DNA of 64,000 nucleotides from Orientallactaga sibirica (GCA_036365145.1 JAEOAD010000025.1:31094350-31158349); one strand, 5' to 3'. Positions 31,895 through 43,659 are shown, counted from the first letter of the stretch. Notes: a model not told the origin generated them from the sequence alone. Translations and numbers: made by a program.

Positions 31895-32030
31895 TCTTTT
31901 TATTTACTTATTATTTGACAGAGAAAGGGTGGGGGAGAGAGATTGAGAATGAGCATGCAGGTTGTCTAGCTGCTGTAAACAAACTCCAGATGCATGTGCC
32001 CCTTTGTGCATCTGGCTTATGTGGGAAACC
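31895..32030 (-). mobile_element. DIP-like SINE, truncated
   Basis: Duplicate of 27300-27428. Confidence 0.78.
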
Positions 32031-32084
32031 CTGTTTTGAAATTTAAGCCACCCCCATCTTTGCTATCATGGCAATTTGATAATG

Positions 32085-32230
32085 TTTGTTTTTTTGAGGT
32101 AGGATCTCTCTCTAGCCCAGGATGACCTGGAATTCACTATGTAGTCTCAGGGTGGCCTCAAACTCACAGTGATCTTGCTACCTCTGTCTCCCAAGTGCTA
32201 GGATTAAAGGCGTGTGCCACCATGCCCAAC
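32085..32230 (-). mobile_element. B1-type SINE
   Basis: Duplicate of 27498-27640. Confidence 0.86.
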
Positions 32231-32359
32231 AATATATATTTTCTTTTTTTGCCAGCAGTACAAGTAAGGAGAAAAGAATTAAAACTTAATAAATTCCAGG
32301 TTAACTTGGCAGATAGCACCATGTATATGATGACTTAGTTAATAGAGTTATATATTTTT

Positions 32360-32510
32360 TTCTGTTTTTTCAAGGTAGGGTTTCACTCTAGTCCAGGCTG
32401 ACCTGGAATTCACTATGGACTCAGGGTGGCCTCAAACTCACAGCGATCCTCCTACCTCTGCCTCCCAAGTGCTGGGATTAAAGGCATGTGCCACCATGCC
32501 TGTCTATTTT
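32360..32510 (-). mobile_element. B1-type SINE
   Basis: Duplicate of 27772-27922, with a small deletion after cactatgg. Confidence 0.86.
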
Positions 32511-32819
32511 TTTCTATTATTATTTGAGGCTGGATTTCACTGTGTGGCCTAGGCTAGCTTTGAATACATGACAATCCTCTTCTTTCAGCTCATCCTCCTG
32601 CATGCTGGAATTATAGGTGTTCACAATCATGTCTGGCCAGTGGTGTGAATTTAGACTTTAAGTTAACTCTCTTTATCTATTTAGCCATCTGTTTATTTAG
32701 GATAGGTTGTACATGTATTTAGTGATCATGATGGAAAGGTATCACAGAGTAGAAGCCCTTGGGGGTCCAGGGCCCTGGATTGGCGAGCTTGAGCTCACAG
32801 CCATCAGCATGTGCTGCAT

Positions 32820-33160
32820 CTGAACTTTGCTCTGCTTAGGGCATCAATCATATGTTTCCTCTTCTGCATCATGTTGGACATGATGATCTGGTCAATGTGA
32901 AATCCTCTGTGGATGCTGGAGCTTTTCAAATGCATTGCACATACTTCTGGTGACAGCATGATATCAAACCCATGAAACTTGACTGGAAAGTTCTGTCTGC
33001 AAGGTCCCTTGGGGATACCCATACAGGCAATAGCTGCATGGTTTACAGACATCACACACCAGGCCCCAGGAGTGATGGGACTTGGTATTCCTAATTGACT
33101 GTAGTTTGAACTGCAGTTGTTGCTGAGAACCATTGTTAACTTGGACACATTTCTCATATT
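32820..33160 (-). pseudogene. RPL10: RPL10-like processed pseudogene, copy 2
   Basis: The minus strand reads HIDQIIMSNMMQKRKHMI, then DALSRAKF, against RPL10 VHIGQVIMSI...[15 protein letters not shown]. The match covers only the middle of the 214-residue protein and stops at KFRC. Upstream sequence (GAWCVMSVNHAAIACMG) stays open for 117 codons, but I cannot align it with RPL10. A deletion relative to RPL10 lies between the two parts. Confidence 0.7.
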
Positions 33161-33289
33161 CTATTAATAAATTTTGTCAGTTTTATCTTTTAGTTATTAT
33201 CTTTATTAATCTCATTATATTTTATAGTGATTATATCATTTGAAAATAGACTGCCTTACTATTTACTTGCTAAAGTCTCTTCCTTTATT

Positions 33290-33655
33290 TCATCAACTTG
33301 TTTGTTTTATTTTTGGCCATTGTTATTCAGTGTGGAACACGGTCACTAAGCTGATCAACTTCAGAAGAGGAAGCCTTGATTTTGGCTCATGGTAAGAGAT
33401 TTCAGCCCTGTTGCTTTTGGGTTCCTGATAAGGCAGATGGTGGGAGTGCCTAGTATAAGCAGCTGCTCACCTCATACAATCCTGGAATCCAGAGTGAGGC
33501 AGACAGGCCAGGTCCCCAGATCCCCTTCAAGAACATTATTCACCTAAACTTCCTTCCCTCGAGTTCCACCGCTTCAATGCTCTTCCCTCTCCCAGTCATG
33601 TCACTGATTGGAACTAAGCCTTCAACCTTAGGGGAGCATCCAAGATACAAACTAT
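33290..33655 (-). repeat. MaLR-like LTR in the mosaic block, copy 4
   Basis: Duplicate of 28720-29085. Confidence 0.5.
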
Positions 33656-33719
33656 AGTAGTTACCCGTTCACCTTCTTTGCTTATTAGTCACCAAAATAA
33701 CTCCATTAAATAGTATTCA

Positions 33720-33832
33720 TAGCTGTGTGTGATGGCACATGCCTTTAATCCCAGCATTTGTGAGGCAGAGATAGGAGGATCAACGTGAGTTCAAGGTCAG
33801 CCTTTACCAGAGTGAGACCCTACCTCAAAAAA
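33720..33832 (+). mobile_element. B1-type SINE, diverged
   Basis: Duplicate of 29160-29292. Confidence 0.78.
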
Positions 33833-33894
33833 AAGTATTCTGTGCTCAGTCCCAGGGAACAAATCAAATGTTTCCCTTTTCTGAACATTTGCAT

Positions 33895-34020
33895 CTTTAG
33901 TCTAAAGACCCAGGTTCAGTTGCCCAGTACCCACCTAAAGCCCGATGCACAAAGTGGTATATGCATCTGTAGTTTGTTTGCAGCATCTCTCTCTTCGCAA
34001 ATAAATACATTTTAAAAAAT
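33895..34020 (+). mobile_element. DIP-like SINE, head lost
   Basis: Duplicate of 29355-29490. Confidence 0.7.
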
Positions 34021-34469
34021 TTAAAAAATTGGACCTACTCTTGTCCTATAAGACAGAGTCAGGTATATATAGGCTCTTGGTTGTGGCTTTAGTCCATGAG
34101 GAAAGTAGTATTTGCTATCTTAAAGATTCTCCCCGGTTGTCTTTTTCATTATTAATTATGAACTTCACTCTGTAAACAAATCACATGTTCATCTGATTTC
34201 CCTCATGATATTCCCTATTGCCCACCCCCATTTCTTGAGTATCTTTCTCAGTGGTGTTGGTGGTATTCACCATGGGCTTATGAATGCATCTTAGTCTCTT
34301 TTGGGAAAGGTCCCTTCCTTTTTTTTTTTTTTTTTTTTTAAACAAGAGGGAGCTGGGGAGACTGTCTTTGTGAATAAGCACCTTTAATCACTGATCCATT
34401 GCCCCAGAAATATAGCATTTTGTCTGTTTGTTTGTTTTTTAGTTTTTGTTGTAATTCTTTTTTCTTTCA

Positions 34470-34672
34470 ATATTTTGTTTATATTTGTTGGGAGACAGAG
34501 AGAGAGAGGAAAGAGAGAATATGAGAATGAGAATGGGCATAGCAGGAGCCACTACAAACAAACTCCAGACATAAGCACCACCATGTGCATCTGGCTTATG
34601 TGGGTCTGGGCAATCAAACCTGGGTCCTTAGGCTTGGCAGGCAATTGCCTTAAGAGCTAAGCCATTTCTGTA
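34470..34672 (-). mobile_element. DIP-like SINE
   Basis: Purine tract at 34493-34525. Ends gagctaagccatttctgtag. Confidence 0.83.
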
Positions 34673-34689
34673 GCCTATTCTTTTTAAAA

Positions 34690-34868
34690 TTTTATTTAAT
34701 TATTCAGGGAAGGGAGAATGGGTACACCATGGCTTGGTGCAGCTGCAAATGAACTGTAGATGTATGCGCCACCTTGTGCATTTGGCTTTTGTGGGTCCTG
34801 CAGAATTGAACCTGGGTACTTTGGCTTAGCAGGCTAGTGCCTTCATTGCTAAGCCATCTCTGCAGCCC
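34690..34868 (-). mobile_element. DIP-like SINE
   Basis: Ends cattgctaagccatctctgc. Orthologous to 41285-41467 in the other duplicate. Confidence 0.83.
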
Positions 34869-35374
34869 GCCCTTCTTGTTTTGAAAGAAGCAGAAACTCA
34901 CTTTATTAGCCAGGTTGGCCTCAAACTTGTGATCTTCCTGTAGTTGGGATTACAGGTGTGCATGACTGCACCTGGATGAAGAAATCTCCACGTAAGGACC
35001 CAGTGCAGCACTGGAGAGTCAGCCTTGGAATGGAACATGATCTTCTTCCACTGACACGGGATGCAGTCAGTGTTTGAGGACAGATTTAGGTCGGAAATTG
35101 AAATGGTGGTAGAATGTTTGGTATGGTTGGCATACCTCTAATTCCAGCACACAGGAGGTTGTAGCCTCAGAATTTCCATGAATTTGAGGTGAGCTTGGGT
35201 TACATAGTGAGTTCTAGGCCACTCCAGGTTTCATGGCCAGTTCCTGTCTCATATATGAACAAACACCAAGATTTGGTGGTGGAAAATTAAATAGTTTCTG
35301 ATTGCTTCTTTTCTCTCCCCTATGCAGCTGAAATAAAAATAATTATTATTCTCCTCTTTTCTATTTTTTTTCTT

Positions 35375-35618
35375 TTTTCTTTTTTTGGAGAGAGAGAGAG
35401 GGAGAGGGAGAGGGAGGAAGAGGAAGACAGAATTGGCATGCCAGAAGCCTCTCAGCTGCTGAGAACGAACTCTAGATGTGTCTGCCCCCTTGTGGGCAAG
35501 TGCGGCATTGCGCCCTTGGGTCACTTTGCATCTGGCTAAACGTGGGACGTGGAGATTTGAACTGACGTTCTTAGGCTTAGCAGGCAGGCGCCTTAACCGC
35601 TAAGCCATCTCTCCAGCC
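35375..35618 (-). mobile_element. DIP-like SINE, long variant
   Basis: Includes gcaagtgcggcattgcgccc. Ends accgctaagccatctctcca. Near the family consensus. Confidence 0.9.
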
Positions 35619-36192
35619 CTCTATTTCCTTTTTTTCTATTCAGGTGCCCACACTAGCCTTGAACTTGCCATCCTCCTCATCAGCCTAATAGATGGGATTG
35701 CAGGCCTGTAGCAACAGATCCAGCCAAACATATCCCCAGCTGTTTATTTACTTAGCAGTGCTACTGTTTGAACCCAAGGTTCTGTACCACAGACCTATAT
35801 CAGTAGCACTCCCACTTCCTCAGCATGAGAGCTTGGATTTTTTTTTCAGCAGGAGCACACCTGGCTTTAGTTTCCCCTACACTAGTGACAAGTATGTGAC
35901 TGAGTTCTGCTGAGGTGTTAGTGGAAGTTGTTTGGTTGAGATGATTGGAAATTTTCTAAAACAGGATTAACTAAGCTGGTGCATCAACTTTTTTTCTTCC
36001 TGGAAGTTGCAGTGGTGGTTTTAGCTTCCATCTCATGTCAATCATGCTACCATGAACCACATGCCAAATATGGATGAAGATGTAGTTCAGGTATGAAACT
36101 GCCACACAAGCCTTGCTCTGGATTTCTCCTTCACGGAGAAAATGAAGCATTCTATGCAGCTGTAGAGATCTTTTCTCTTAATTTACTCCCCC

Positions 36193-36193
<1 letters not shown>

Positions 36194-36235
<42 letters not shown>
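36194..36235. repeat. (GT)n microsatellite
   Basis: About twenty GT dinucleotides after a short C-run. Confidence 0.95.
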
Positions 36236-36238
<3 letters not shown>

Positions 36239-36480
36239 TACAATTCTCAACATGTGGAACATGATGGAATTTTTCTAATATTTTCTTTTCCTTTTCAGTG
36301 AAACTTGGAGGAATTGTCATTAAGTAAGAATAAGGATTGTATGTGGGAGGTTTGAGAATAAATAAGTGAAATAATCATTATCAAATCTGAGAGTGAATTA
36401 AGCAAAATGCAGAATTTCCAGATGCTGCTGAAGGCATACTAGATCCTTCAGATACTTGTAGTTGAAAATATAAAACAAGG

Positions 36481-36630
36481 TCCTAGCTTTGTGGTTCATG
36501 CTTGTAATCCCAGCACTCAGGAGGGAGAGGTAGGAAGATCACCCTGAGTTTGTGGCCACCCTGAGGCTACATAGTGAATTCCAGGTCAGCCTGGGCTACA
36601 GAGCATGCACCTCAAAAAACAAACCAAGAA
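36481..36630 (+). mobile_element. B1-type SINE
   Basis: From tcctagctttgtggttcatg to an A-rich tail. Confidence 0.8.
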
Positions 36631-37014
36631 AAAGAAGATGGAAATATAAAATAAGTCATCTTGTTTTTTTTTTTGTAGCGAGTTAAAAGTACACCATAGA
36701 TAGATAATTTGTTTTGCCCAAGAGAAGTGTATTGCTAAAGCAGTTTCCCCATTTGTGAAAAAGAGGACTGCATAGTTAGGTGTCCCCCACATGCCATTAG
36801 ATGACCTGAATGTATTTGTAAAACCATGGGGTTAATACAATACATAAACTTGAAAACAAAACAAATCATCTTGTAGTGTTCTGTTAAGAACACATTCCAT
36901 CACTTAACATGTCCAACCTCACTTGATTTTGTTGTGTTGATAGAACCCAGTACTTCATTTGTGCTAGTGAAGTGCTGTACCATAGAGCTGCATCCCAAGA
37001 CACAGACACATTTT

Positions 37015-37030
37015 TAAGAAATTTATTTAT

Positions 37031-37071
<41 letters not shown>

Positions 37072-37192
37072 TGGGCCTCCAGTCAGTGCAAACAAACACC
37101 AGCCACAAGCACCACCATGTGCATCTGGCTGTATGTAGGTACTGGGGAAGCCAATCTGGGTCCTTAACCCCTAAGCCATCTCTCCAGCCTAA
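37015..37192 (-). mobile_element. DIP-like SINE with (GA)n
   Basis: The GA tract at 37035-37068 is expanded. Ends cctaagccatctctccagcc. Confidence 0.87.
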
Positions 37193-37387
37193 TAGATTTT
37201 TTTAAATCAGTAAAGTAAGTTTGGTATACATAGATCACAAAGATGTTACCGAATGTGGTAGGGCTTGGTGTGAGTTAGGATCCCTGTGAGTTCAAGGCCA
37301 GCTTGAGACAACATAGTGTATAGTGAATTCCAGGTCAGTCTGCACTAAAAGGAGACTCTACCTAGGAAAACAAACAACAATAACAAC

Positions 37388-37445
37388 AATGAATTAAAAT
37401 AAAATAAAATAAAATAAAATAAAATAAAATAAAATAAAATAAAAT
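37388..37445. repeat. (AAAAT)n microsatellite
   Basis: About eleven units of aaaat following a diverged B1 tail. Confidence 0.95.
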
Positions 37446-37619
37446 GTGGTAGGGAGGGCTTTTTTCTCCAGATATAACTTGATGCCTGTAGAGAATGCCT
37501 TATAGTAAGCCTGTCAGACTACGTGAACAGAGCAATGCAGTGATAGGCAGGTCTATGGAATGGTAATGGAGCTATTGACACTGCCTGGTAAAAGGAGGGG
37601 GAGGGTTACAGGCCCCTTT

Positions 37620-37965
37620 CCTGGAATTATAACCATTACTCCTTCCTGCCCCCTCCTGTGCTGCTAGTGATTTTGGGATAATGTAGGAAGTGAAAGGTTA
37701 AGTAGATGCTGTGGTACAGTTTTCATATCATTTCTTATGGAGTAGACTTTGCAGTAATGCAGCTGTTTTGAGGTCACCCACACTCCTGTAAATGACACCC
37801 CACATGTGCTCTGTAAATCAACCCAATAAATTTGTTGGACTTTGGTAGAATTGTGAGCAGTGACAGCACTAAGATTGCTTTTTCACCAATAAATTTTGGA
37901 TTCCCAAGATTCTTTTCTTATAAATTTAAAGAAGTGAAATTCACAGATAATAGGGTAAGGCTTAG
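37620..37965. repeat. Anonymous LTR-like repeat, copy 3
   Basis: Matches 17265-17600. Includes cccaataaatttg, an AATAAA in the position expected for LTR polyadenylation. Confidence 0.5.
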
Positions 37966-37994
37966 AGAGACTATTTGATTGAGGAAAAAAAGTG

Positions 37995-38142
37995 GAGAAA
38001 GGTCATGGTGGTGCATGCCTTTAATCCCAGCACTCGGGAGGCAGAGATAGGAGGATTACCATGAGTTCGAGGCCACCTTGAGACTATATAGTTAATTCCA
38101 GGTCAGCCTGGGCTAGAGTGAGACCCTACCTCGCAAAACCAA
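37995..38142 (+). mobile_element. B1-type SINE
   Basis: The flanking string aaagtggagaaag is duplicated at about 37988-38000 and 38148-38160. Confidence 0.9.
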
Positions 38143-38279
38143 AAAATAAAGTGGAGAAAGTATAAAGAGCTCCTGCCACATGGAAGGTGTTAGGGGGTAA
38201 AGCCTGCCATGTGACCCAAATTGGGTTCACTTATGGATTCAGAATGGGGGCTGAGCTACCGTGTCATGATGACAAGTTT

Positions 38280-38381
38280 TTTTTTGTGTAGTCTCAGGGT
38301 GGCCTCGAACTCTTGGCGATCCTCCTACCTCTGCCTCCTGAGTGCTGGGATTAAAGGCGTGTGCCACCACGCCCGGCTTAT
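38280..38381 (-). mobile_element. B1 fragment, 3' part missing, with target duplication
   Basis: Starts abruptly at gtgtagtctcagggtgg after a run of Ts. The flanks atgatgacaagtttt and atgatgccaagtttt differ at one base. Confidence 0.85.
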
Positions 38382-38689
38382 GATGCCAAGTTTTAGTGCT
38401 GAGTAGGCACCATACCACTATCAGATTTAAACCTTCCAGGAGTCTCAGTTCTAGGAAAGAGGTCCAGGGAGTGACTCAGGTTATGTATATAAAAACAGAT
38501 GTAGAGAACTCCTTTAGGCAAGAGATAGGAGAATACTTCCCTGGTGTGCAATAACATGAGGACTGCTAGGGCAGGCTTGAGGACATTTCTGCTTCTTACT
38601 TTTTGGGGCACAGTCATCCTAAACTGCCTCAGTAGTCCTATAATGTTTCTTTTTTGACACAAAAACATCACTGAGACAAATTTTCCTAA

Positions 38690-38935
38690 CTTCCAACCAG
38701 TATTAGAAGGGGCAGGGGCCCCTTGTGGATTTTCTGTTCTCTAGGGTACTTGAACCTGGCCCTGCTCAGGGCATCATCCATATGTTCCCTATTCTGCATC
38801 ATGTTGAACCTGATGATATGGTCAATTTGAAACCCTCTCTGTATCCTGGAGCTTTTCAAATCATTCCACATACCTGTTTGTGGAATACATTGGTGACAGC
38901 ATGATATCAAAGCCATGAACATTGACTAGAAAGTT
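38690..38935 (-). pseudogene. RPL10: RPL10-like processed pseudogene, copy 3 (best preserved)
   Basis: The minus strand reads QIDHIIRFNMMQNREHMD, then DALSRARFKYP and EQKIH, matching RPL10 HIGQVIMS...[23 protein letters not shown]. DNA just upstream (ccacaaacaggtatg) aligns with the RPL10 segment coding for LQTGM. The frame shifts near 38870 and the 5' part is not recognisable. It is non-functional. Confidence 0.78.
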
Positions 38936-39229
38936 CTGTCTGCAAGGTCCCTTGGGGCAACCCATACAAGCAATAGCTGCATGCTTTACAGCCATCACAC
39001 ACCAGGCCCCACAAGTGACGGGCCTTGGTAGTCCTAGTTGACTGTAGATTGAACTACAGTTGTTGGTGAGAACCATTATTAATGTGGAATCATTCTCAAC
39101 ATACATATTAATAAAATTTTCCAGCTTTATCTTCACAGTGGTCTCATTATTTTTATTAATCTCATTGTGTTTTTAGTGATTATATGATTAGAACATAGCA
39201 TTACTATTTATTTTCTAAAATCCCTCCCT

Positions 39230-39600
39230 TTATTTCATCAACTTGTTTGTTTTATTTTTGTCCACTGTTACTCAGCTTTCCAGTACTGGAATAAGGTCAC
39301 TAAGATGATCAACTTCAGAAGAGGAAGCATTGATTTTGGCTCATGGTAAGAGATTTCAGCCCTGTTGCTTTTGGGTCCCTGATAAGGCAGATGGTGGCAG
39401 TGTCTAGTAGAAGTAACTGCTCACCTCATACAATCCTGGAATCCAGAGGAAGGAGGAGAGGCCATGTCCCAGGATCCCCTTCAAGAACATTGCCTTCCTC
39501 ACCTAAACTTCCTTCCATTGAGTCCCACCTCCTCAATGCTCTTCTCCGTCCCTGTCATGTCACTGACTGTGGAATTAAGCCTTCAATATTAGGGGAACAT
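39230..39600 (-). repeat. MaLR-like LTR in the mosaic block, copy 5
   Basis: Closest to copy 2 (23850). The match with copy 2 continues to about 40740. Confidence 0.5.
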
Positions 39601-39784
39601 CCACCATACAAACTATAGTAGTTACCCTTTCACAGCAACCTCCTTCTTCCATTATTAGTTACTGAAATAATCCCATTAAAAAGTATTCATGTGTTCAGTA
39701 CCAGAGAACAAGTCAAGGCAAACAGGTTTCCCTTTTCTGAACATTTGCATCTTCAGTCTTCTCAGGAGTTGGACCTGGTCTTGG

Positions 39785-39945
39785 AAATGGAGACATGGCT
39801 CAGCAGTTAAGATGCTTGGCCTGCAAAGCCTAATGATCCAGGTTTGATACCACAGTACTGATGTAAAGCCAAATGCACAAAGTGGTGTATGCATCTGTAG
39901 TTTTTTTGCCGCAGCTCTCTCCCTGCAAATAAATAAATTAACAAA
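39785..39945 (+). mobile_element. DIP-like SINE, diverged
   Basis: Begins ggaaatggagacatggctca and ends aataaataaattaac. Confidence 0.77.
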
Positions 39946-40064
39946 AATAAAATATAATTGGACCTCATCTTGTCCTATGAGACACAGTCAGGTGTAGGCT
40001 CTTGGTTATGCCTTTAATCCATGAGGAAAGTAGTATTTGCTGTCTTAAAGATTCTCCCTTGTTG

Positions 40065-40097
<33 letters not shown>

Positions 40098-40214
40098 GGT
40101 CTCACACTCTTTTGTCTTTTTATTGTTTTGCAAAAATCACTCTTTTACCTTTACTATTATTTATTTGACAGAGAAAGAGGGAAAGAGAGTGGGCCAGGGC
40201 CTCCAGCCGGCTTT

Positions 40215-40400
40215 TATTGCAAAGGAATTTTTATTTACTTATTTATTTGACAGAGAAAGAGGGAAAGAGTGCCAGGGCCTCCATCCACTCAGAGGAACTG
40301 CAGCGTTTAACATCTGGCTAACATGGGTCCTGGGGAATTGAACCTGGGTACTTTGGCTTTGCAGACAAATCCCTTAACTGCTGAGCCATCTTTCCAAACC
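40215..40400 (-). mobile_element. DIP-like SINE, preceded by a second tail fragment (40115-40205)
   Basis: The tail sequence gacagagaaagagggaaaga occurs twice. This is either an insertion of one DIP into another or a local duplication. Confidence 0.72.
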
Positions 40401-40589
40401 TTTTTTATTGTTTTTATTAATTATGAACTTCACTGTATGAACAAATCATGTGTTGGTCCTATTCCTCTTATGGTACCCCCTATTACCCATCCACATTCCA
40501 CTGAGGATACTCCTCAGGGTTGTTGGTGGTTCTCACCATGGGCTTATTAATGCATCTTAGTCTCTTTTGGGGAAGGTTTCTTACTTTTT

Positions 40590-40735
40590 TCTTTTTTTTG
40601 TTTATTTTTTGTTTTTGGTGTTTCAAGGTAGGGTTTCACTCTAGTCCAGGGTGGCCTCGAACTCACAGAGATTCTCCTACTGCTGCCTCCGGAGTGCTGG
40701 GATTAAAGGCATGTGCCACTACTCCTGGCCCATTT
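40590..40735 (-). mobile_element. B1-type SINE
   Basis: Block counterpart of 25225-25375. Here it has the more standard end attaaaggcatgtgcc. Confidence 0.8.
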
Positions 40736-40857
40736 TTTTTAACAAAGAGTGAGCTGGGGAGACTGGCTTCATGAATAAGCACCTTTAATCACTGATCCAT
40801 TGCTCCAGTCCTCAACTTTTTTTAGTTTTTGCTATAATTCTTTTTCCTATAAATATT

Positions 40858-40869
40858 TTATTTTTAACT

Positions 40870-40909
<40 letters not shown>

Positions 40910-41050
40910 GGCACACCAGTCACCACCACAAACCAAGTCCAGACATAAGTGCCACCATGTGCATCTGGCTTATGTGGGTTCTTGGGAATCAAACTTGGGT
41001 CCTTAGTCTTGTTAGGCAAGTTCCTTAACAGCTAAGCCATCTCTCCATCC
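40858..41050 (-). mobile_element. DIP-like SINE with (GA)n
   Basis: GA tract at about 40874-40906. Ends aacagctaagccatctctcc. Confidence 0.85.
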
Positions 41051-41064
41051 TATTATTTCTTAAA

Positions 41065-41282
41065 TTTAATTTTTTTGTTTATTTATGTATTTGATAGTGA
41101 CAGAGAGAGGTAGAGAGAGAGAGAATGGGTGCACCAGGGCCTCCAGCCACTGCAAACTTACTCCAGATGCATGCACCACCTTGTGCATCTGGCTTATGTG
41201 GGAACTGGAGAATCAAGCCTCGAACCAGAGTCCTCAGGCTTCACAAGCAAGCACTTAACCACCAAGCCATCTCTCCAGCCCC
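41065..41282 (-). mobile_element. DIP-like SINE
   Basis: Ends accaccaagccatctctcca. Confidence 0.85.
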
Positions 41283-41284
41283 TT

Positions 41285-41467
41285 AAATTTTTATTTAATT
41301 ATTTTGGGAGGGGAGAATGGGCACACCATGGCCTGCAGCAGCTGCAAATGTACTCCAAATGCATGCATGACTTTGTGCATTTGGCTTATGTGGGTCCTGG
41401 AGAATTGAACCTGTGTACTTTGGCTTTGCAGGCAAATGTCTTAACTGTTAAGCCATACCTCCAGCCC
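41285..41467 (-). mobile_element. DIP-like SINE
   Basis: Third in an uninterrupted row of three reverse-oriented copies. Ends actgttaagccatacctcca. Confidence 0.83.
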
Positions 41468-41589
41468 TTCTTGTTTTGAAAGAAACAGAAACTCACTTTA
41501 TTGCCTAGGTTTGCCTCACACTTGTGATCTTCCTGTAGCTGGTATTATAGGTGGGCATGACTACACATGGATGAACAAATCTCCATGAG

Positions 41590-41800
41590 GGCTGGAGAGA
41601 TGGCTTAGTGGTGAAGGCACATGCCTGTGAAGCCTAAAGACCCGGTTCAATTCTCCAGGTCCCACGTTAGCTAGATGCACAAGGGGGCACATGCACCTGG
41701 GGTTCATTTTCAATGGCTAGAGGCCCTGGCACACCCATTCTTTTCTCTCTCCCTCTCTCTGTCTCTAATAAATAAATAAAAATAAAATAAAGTTTTTTTA
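41590..41800 (+). mobile_element. DIP-like SINE
   Basis: Flanked by aaatctccatga on both sides (about 41578 and 41806), its target duplication. Contains the B-box-like string ccggttcaattctcc. Confidence 0.9.
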
Positions 41801-42724
41801 AAAAGAAATCTCCATGAAATGACCCAGTGCATCACTGGAGAGTCAGCCTTGGAATGGAACAGGATGTAGTCAGTGCTTGAGAACAAATTTAGGTTGGATA
41901 TTGAAATGGTGGTAGAATGCTTGATGTGGTGGTGCACTCCTCTAATTCCAGCACTCATGAGGCTGGAGCCTCATAATTTCCATGTATTTGTGGCAAGCTT
42001 GGGCTACATAGTGAGTTCTAGGCCACTCAAGGTTTCATAGCAAGTTCCTGTTTCATAAATGAACAAGCATCAAGATTTCGTTGGGGTACATTAAAGTTTG
42101 ATTGTTTCTTTTCTCTCCCCTATGCAGCTGAAATAAAAATAATAGTTATTCTCCTTTTTTCTCTTTCTATTTTTTCCTGTTAAGGTGCCCAGGATAGCTT
42201 TGAACTTGCCATCCTACTTATCAGCCTAATAGATGGGATTCCAGGCTTGCAGTGTCAGATTCAGCCAAGCATATATCCCCAGCAGTTTAGTTATTTACTT
42301 TGTAGTACTGGTGTTTGAACCCAAGGTTCTGTACCGCTGATCTATATTGGTAGCCCTCTTCTATACCAGAGCTCTGAATTTTTTTTCTGCAGAAGGACAC
42401 CTGGATTCATTTTCCACTATGCTAGGGACATGTATATGACTGAGTTCTGCTCAGGTGTTAGCAGAAGTTGTTTGCTGGAGATTATTGTAAAGTTTCTAAA
42501 ACAGGATTAACTAAGCTGCCTCAACATTTTTTCTTCCTGTAAGGTGCAAAGAGGATGTTTGTGGTGCTAGTATCGATGGTATGACAATAATGCTACCTTG
42601 AGACATATGCCAATTATGTATGGAGATGTAGTTCAGGAGTGAAACTGCCACACAAGCCTTTGGGTGTCTTGTTCTGGATTTCTCCATGGAGAAAATGAAG
42701 TGTTCTGTGTAGTTGTAGAGATCT

Positions 42725-42970
42725 TTTTTCTTTTTCTTGGAGAGAGAGAGAGGGAGAGGGGAGGGAGAGGAAGACAGATAGAGATGTGCACTCCAGCAGT
42801 CTCAGCTGCTGCAAACGAAATCCAGATGCATTTGCCACCTTGAGGTCAAGTGCGGCATTGTGCCCTTGCATCACTTTGCATCTGGCTAAATGTATGACCT
42901 GGAGACTGGAACCAGTGTTCTTAGGCTTAGGAGGCAGGCGCCTTAACTGCTAAGCCATCTCTTCAGCCTG
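42725..42970 (-). mobile_element. DIP-like SINE, long variant
   Basis: The flanks gagatctttttt on the left and gagatcttttta on the right form the target duplication. Confidence 0.9.
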
Positions 42971-43469
42971 AGATCTTTTTACTTTTATTTTTCTTCATAG
43001 ATAATTCGATTTACCCAAGAGAAGTGTATTGCTAAAGTATTTTCCCCATTTGTGAGATGTAATACTCAATAGTTAAGAGTCACTGACATGCTATTAGATT
43101 ACCTGAATGTATTTGTAAAACCATGGGGTTAACACAATACATAAACTTGAAAACAAATCATTTTGTAGTGTTCTGCTAAGCACACATTCCATCTCTCACT
43201 GATTCCAACCTCACTTGATTTTGTTGTGTTGATAGAACCTACTACTTCATATGTGCTATTAAAGTGCTCTGCCTTAGAGCTGTACCCCAAGACTCAGCCA
43301 CATTTTTAAAATTTCTAAGAACTCCTTTGATTCACACATTGAAGAGAGGTACAAAGCTGTAGCTCGCCTGTCTCCCTCTGTGCCCATACATCTCCTTCCC
43401 TAAAGATAAGCATTTGTGTCAGTTTCAGACTCTTCCTTAGTGGCTATGATAGTAAAAGCATTGAAAAAA

Positions 43470-43650
43470 TTACCATTTAAAAAATATATTTATTTGCAAG
43501 TGGGGAAGGGGGTGGTGGAGAATGATAATTGGCATGCCAAGGCCTCCAGGTTCTGCAAATGAACTCAACATGCATGTGCCTCTTTCTGTGCATCTGGCTT
43601 AATGTTGGTACTGGGTAATTGAACCTAGTTCCATCAGGCTTTGCAGACAA
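43470..43650 (-). mobile_element. DIP-like SINE, diverged
   Basis: Loses its head at caggctttgcagacaagca, where the L1 starts. Confidence 0.72.
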
Positions 43651-43659
43651 GCATGTTAT

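Larger units (their letters stand above)
29590..34145. repeat. ~4.56-kb tandem segmental duplication, unit 2
   Basis: Collinear partner of 25025-29589. Differences are scattered substitutions and small indels, for example near 31220-31420, where the L1 fragments are rearranged with a short B1 piece (actatgtagtctcagggttc). Confidence 0.88.
34870..37010. repeat. Duplicated block, copy A (pairs with 41465-43310)
   Basis: Collinear with 41465-43310. Shared strings include agcctaatagatgggatt, acccaaggttctgtacc and ctaaaacaggattaactaag. No gene is recognised. A (GT)n run at 36194-36235 and a B1 at 36481-36630 are private to this copy. Confidence 0.75.
41465..43310. repeat. Duplicated block, copy B (pairs with 34870-37010)
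   Basis: Same order of shared strings as copy A. Private insertions are a forward DIP-like SINE at 41590-41800 and a long DIP at 42725-42970. Confidence 0.75.
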
